Positions 60,543 to 64,000 of a stretch of DNA of 64,000 bases are shown piece after piece. The notes under the pieces are model-generated. The model ran no database searches and was not told the origin of the DNA. It saw only the letters and a list, made by a program, of their open reading frames with translations. The stretch lies in the NCBI RefSeq assembly GCF_018687715.1, contig NC_056758.1:2046001-2110000 (forward strand). The letters run 5' to 3'. Origin of the DNA: Carya illinoinensis (Eukaryota > Streptophyta > Magnoliopsida > Fagales > Juglandaceae). Numbering within the stretch: the first letter of the stretch is position 1; each line of letters begins with the position of its first letter. The translations under genes and the position numbers were made by a program.

Positions 60543-60653
60543 GAGCAAGACCGGTTCTTGCTGGTTGCGAAAGTGAGCCAGATCATGAATAAGGTGCTGC
60601 TGGCAAACACAAAGATCTCAAAGGACTCCAAGGAGATGGTGCAAGAGTGTGTT
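60543..60653 (+). pseudogene. NF-YB histone-fold fragment captured by the transposon
   Basis: The frame reads [15 protein letters not shown], then [14 protein letters not shown], matching the start and middle of the NF-YB histone fold (EQDRFLPIANVSRIMK, KISKDAKETVQECV). NF-YB with NF-YC and NF-YA binds CCAAT boxes. The second half of the domain is missing, with the frame running into unrelated residues after ECV. Several substitutions suggest decay. It could form part of a longer captured exon. Confidence 0.8.
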
Positions 60654-60896
60654 TGGTTGGTTGATGGAATTAGAATAGTTGTAAGAAATGGAATCAGAGA
60701 GAAATCTGGTTGAAACGCTTGGGTTTGCAAATGAAGGTGAAAGATCCAAACATAGAGAAGAGCAACGGGTTCGACCAGACCCGACCCAAAAATCTAAGGG
60801 TCAGATCGAATCAAATTGGGGCGCCATTTCCTATGTGTCGGTCGGGTCGGGCCCGAATCTGATTTGACCAGGTTGGTGTGCAAGCCTACACATTGG

Positions 60897-61668
60897 TCTA
60901 TGTGTTGGCCAACTCTTATATTTTACACATTGGCGAATGTGTTGGCCAACTCTTATCTTTTAATTCTTGTTTATATGTAAATTAAATAATTAAAATTTAT
61001 ATTTTTCCATCTATTTAAACTTTTAAAAATGATAGCTTAACATGATATTCCATATGTTGTATATATATGCTGTTGTGGGTGGCTCTAAAGCAATGTGGCC
61101 AACACATGACACCAAGTTATATAGAAAGATGATATTTACAATCATAAAATACGTAAGCGTCAAGTATTTATTTTAAAAAAAATAAATAAATATGAGATTC
61201 ATATAAAAAAATTAATTTTTTATATAGTAAACTTTACTTTTTTAAAAAGGAATATACGATACTTACATAATCATAATTATATCTGACATTACTTTTCAAC
61301 TTAGCTCAATACTTATACTTCTAAATATTTATTATTTTTATATTATCAAAATTATAAAAGGAAATTACCATGCTTCTAATAATATAAATCTTGGTATAAT
61401 ATGTGTCAATATAATTTTTTTTTTACAAATTAAATATTGTTAAGTAAATAGCAGGTTGGATATGTTTTTTACACCAAATTATAAATAATATTCTTTTAAA
61501 TATAATTTGTTTTGTGAAGAATAGAAAAAGTTATGAATGATAATTATAAATATAAACATAAATTTATGGAAATATATAAAATTAATTTTGACAAAAACTA
61601 TTTAAAAATAAATAAAAATTGTCTAAACAATTCAATATAAGTTCAAGTTTATTTAAAAAATAATAATA

Positions 61669-61708
<40 letters not shown>

Positions 61709-61894
61709 AAAAACACAAAAACAAATGAGAAGAGCCGGGAAAAAAAAAAAAAAAAAGGGTATTGCTCTTACAGCTGTGTTGGGTCCCGTCCGCGTCGGAA
61801 TCCATCCACCGCGCTCTTCTAACATGGACCATATGCGCACCGTTTCGCACCAAAACCCCAAAACTGACCGAGAGAGATAGAGGCGGCCTCAGCT
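60897..61894. other. A/T-rich spacer and 5' flank of the last gene
   Basis: It begins with a 44-bp-scale repeat of GTGTTGGCCAACTCTTAT and has a (TAA)n run at about 61660-61700 and a poly-A run at 61740-61756. No gene seen. Confidence 0.5.
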
Positions 61895-64000
61895 ATGGCG
61901 GACGACGACGATGACGAGAGCTTCGGAGACTTTCATTTTGCATCGTTCCCGAACCCCACCGTCCATTCTGCTTCGACCATAGTCAACGGCACAAATGCTA
62001 CTACTTCTTCATCACCATCCCCCTTTTCATGGGGCGAATTCATCACTACCCCCAAACACGAGCTTTCCGGTGGTACCGCCCATCCCATATACGCTCCCGA
62101 AAACAATAGCTTCTCTAAAACTGATCCACGTGAACCAGATCGGATTGAGCCGGGGACGGCCCAGTGGGTGAAGCCAACGGGAGCTCTGCCGTTGTCAATA
62201 TTTGGGGAATTGGAAGAGGAAGAGACAGAGGAGACGGGATTCGGTGCGAGCGTTATCGTTAACAACAAAAAAAGCGATTCTGGGAGAGAAGGATCCGCTT
62301 CCAGCGTTAATGATTTGATTACAAATCTGTATAGTCAGAATCAGCAAATCATGACCCAGAAAGGGTCGAGTTTGAACTCAAATGAATCGGATGTTAGTAC
62401 GAATGGGTCGAATTTAAGTATAAACCGATTGGACTCAAATTCGAATGGGTTGGGCTCGGATTTGGCGGACGGGAATGATGGACTTGATGATGACAATGAT
62501 GATGATGGGTGGGAATTCAAGGTTGCGGAGCCAGAAGCTCAGATCGGAAATGGAGATTCTAAGGTGAAGGAGCATTTCTTAAACTTTTAGTTTCTTTGTT
62601 TGGTCTCCTAGTAATTAAACCATTAAAAACTCTGGAAAGAGTTAAAAGTAGTGAATTGACATGTAAACACGGCATTTGGGAAGCTATGTTGTTGATTTCT
62701 AATTTTAAACTAGCCACAATTGAGTAGAGGTTTTTGTTTCCTTAGCCCTCAAATAGTTTACAATCTCGAAATTGAAATTCTGATTCTTATTACAATTAAT
62801 CCGGGCGGGTATTGTTTAATTTATGGGTATTTGTACGTCGATAGTGTGTATCATACGAACGAATTTTCCTTGGGAATTTAAAGCAATGAACTTTCTTTAA
62901 GCTACCTAAATTGGCAGTAATGTTTATTGTGGACTTGCAATAGTATGTTCTATCATGCCGTTGGACATGTAGAAACATATGTGCTTGATGGGGATTGCAT
63001 TCACTAACTCAAAGTTTTTCTTGTGTAAAGGTTGAACCGAAAGTCCAGGAAAGTGCTGAGGGAGCCAGAACATTTGGGTTTAGCAATGGTGTACATGGTC
63101 CTGGTGATTTGTTTGTGGTGTCAAATGGAACTTCCAACAGCAGTGGTGAATGGGGTTTTGGGTTTGATTTTAACTCAAGCCATATGACTAGGCAAGATGG
63201 TTTTATCGCAGGCTTATTCTCCAAAAGCAAGGTCAATGATACTGCAAGTGGGATGACCTCATCGGAACCTAATAAAAAAGTTGATTCTGTTGAGAATTTT
63301 TGGGAATTTCAGGATGCATTTCCAGAAACTGGATCAAAGTATAAGTTGGTGAGTCAGTTTGATTTGGTTTCTTCATTTTGCTGATAATGTTGAGATTTCA
63401 AAGAATGTGCATCGTCAAACTTTATGTCTGGCTGTAGGAAAAGCCAAAGGTTGCTGATACATCTCTTGCTGATGGAGAAGTGCAAACATTTGATGGTGAT
63501 GGTGTCATTGGTCCTGTAGACATTTTTGCTGAATCAGATGGGATCTCTCAAAATTCCAGGAAAGGGGCCTCTGGATTTAATCTCAACCCAAGCTCTATGA
63601 ACGGTATAATCTTGGAGTCATACTCTAAAAGTGAGCAGAATGAATTGGTATCCTCTTTGGTTGATGAGAATGTTGGTGCCAAGGAGAACTTTTGTGAATT
63701 TAATGATGCATTTTCAGAATCTGGATTGAAACACAAATCAGTAAGTCGGTTTGATTTGAATTCTTTATGCCATACACAATGTTGAATCTTTGGAAGAATG
63801 TGCTCATGCTTGCTTTTGTTTGCAGGAAGAGCCAAAGGTTGCTGATATTTCTCCTGCTGGTATAGAAGCACTTACTTCTGATCTTGATTGTGTGAGCAAT
63901 CCTAAAGATTCATTGGTAGCATCAGATGGAATTTCTCCCAAATCCGCAGGATGGGAATTTGGATTTGATTTCAATCGGACTTCTTTGGATCAAGATGACA
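61895..64000 (+). CDS. Acidic, synergin-like uncharacterised protein with repeated exons (5' part)
   Basis: Exons 61895-62563, 63031-63348, 63438-63740 and 63826 onward, all phase 0, encode more than 480 residues; the gene runs off the window. It starts MADDDDDESFGDFHFASFP and is rich in Asp, Glu, Ser and Asn, predicting disorder. From exon 2 on each exon is a copy of one module: PKV at the start, SxGIS or SNGTS, FGFDFNSS, SKSKVND, then FWEFQDAFPETGSKYK or FCEFNDAFSESGLKHK. Motifs of the FGDF and WEF..AF kind resemble peptides that bind clathrin-adaptor ear domains, as in gamma-synergin, so a role in vesicle traffic is possible but unproven. Confidence 0.75.

Larger units (their letters stand above)
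59866..60896. mobile_element. Non-autonomous hAT transposon carrying an NF-YB fragment
   Basis: CACATTGG at 59866-59873 and 60889-60896 is an 8-bp target duplication. Inside, TAGGCTTGTGCA (59874) and TGTGCAAGCCTA (60877-60888) are terminal inverted repeats with one pair of swapped bases. Subterminal GACCCGACCCGACCCGG is mirrored by CGGGTCGGGCCCG. The element is 1,015 bp and has no transposase. It holds a 163-bp unit repeated about 2.3 times (60055-60424) and a piece of a host gene at 60543-60653. Confidence 0.85.

Overview
The window is plant nuclear DNA from a dicot. It has intron-rich genes with GT-AG junctions, A/T-rich spacers, several classes of plant transposon and plant-specific families (DC1, NPH3, plant AMI1-type amidase, GPI-anchored At5g19250-like). 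The abundant short elements beginning with a GTTTGG-type end recall woody Fagales such as walnut, hickory or oak, but that is only an impression. No bacterial, organellar or CRISPR features were seen.

Layout. 1-637: broken DC1-domain gene. 1581-9245: a BTB/POZ-NPH3 gene whose third exon is split by a 4,870-bp Ty1/copia element (3594-8463, minus strand, 418-bp LTRs, 5-bp target duplication). 10446-10973: a B3-like small ORF. 13366-42817: a large direct tandem duplication. Copy A runs from intron 1 of a RING-finger gene through an AMI1-type amidase and a spacer to exon 1 of a mevalonate kinase gene. Copy B repeats RING (exons 2-6 only), amidase and spacer, and ends in the complete mevalonate kinase gene (42351-46763). 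Both breakpoints lie in first introns, so copy B starts with a mevalonate kinase exon 1 / RING exon 2 junction at about 31846. Both amidase copies are open and full length (433 residues). RING-B and the first mevalonate kinase exon are broken.

Copy A also holds about 7.2 kb that copy B lacks. It includes a second copia element (22504-28037, plus strand, 223-bp LTRs) whose pol is badly decayed but which carries an open antisense reading frame with its own TATA box. Each copy provides the empty site for insertions in the other: a SINE, a poly-T-headed retroposon, very short poly-A insertions and MITEs.

49968-54903 holds two minus-strand short-chain dehydrogenases of the glucose/ribitol dehydrogenase type. 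The first is intact. The second has three inactivating lesions but keeps an ACGTG-rich upstream block. 57752-59660 encodes a GPI-anchored protein. 59874-60888 is a non-autonomous hAT element with an 8-bp target duplication that carries an NF-YB fragment. From 61895 to the right edge runs the 5' part of an acidic synergin-like protein with repeated exons.

The genes do not form one pathway. Amidase (indole-3-acetamide hydrolysis), mevalonate kinase (isoprenoid precursor supply) and RING E3 are neighbours by position. The main story is genome dynamics: tandem duplication by recombination between introns, gene fusion and decay, and transposons interrupting or capturing genes.
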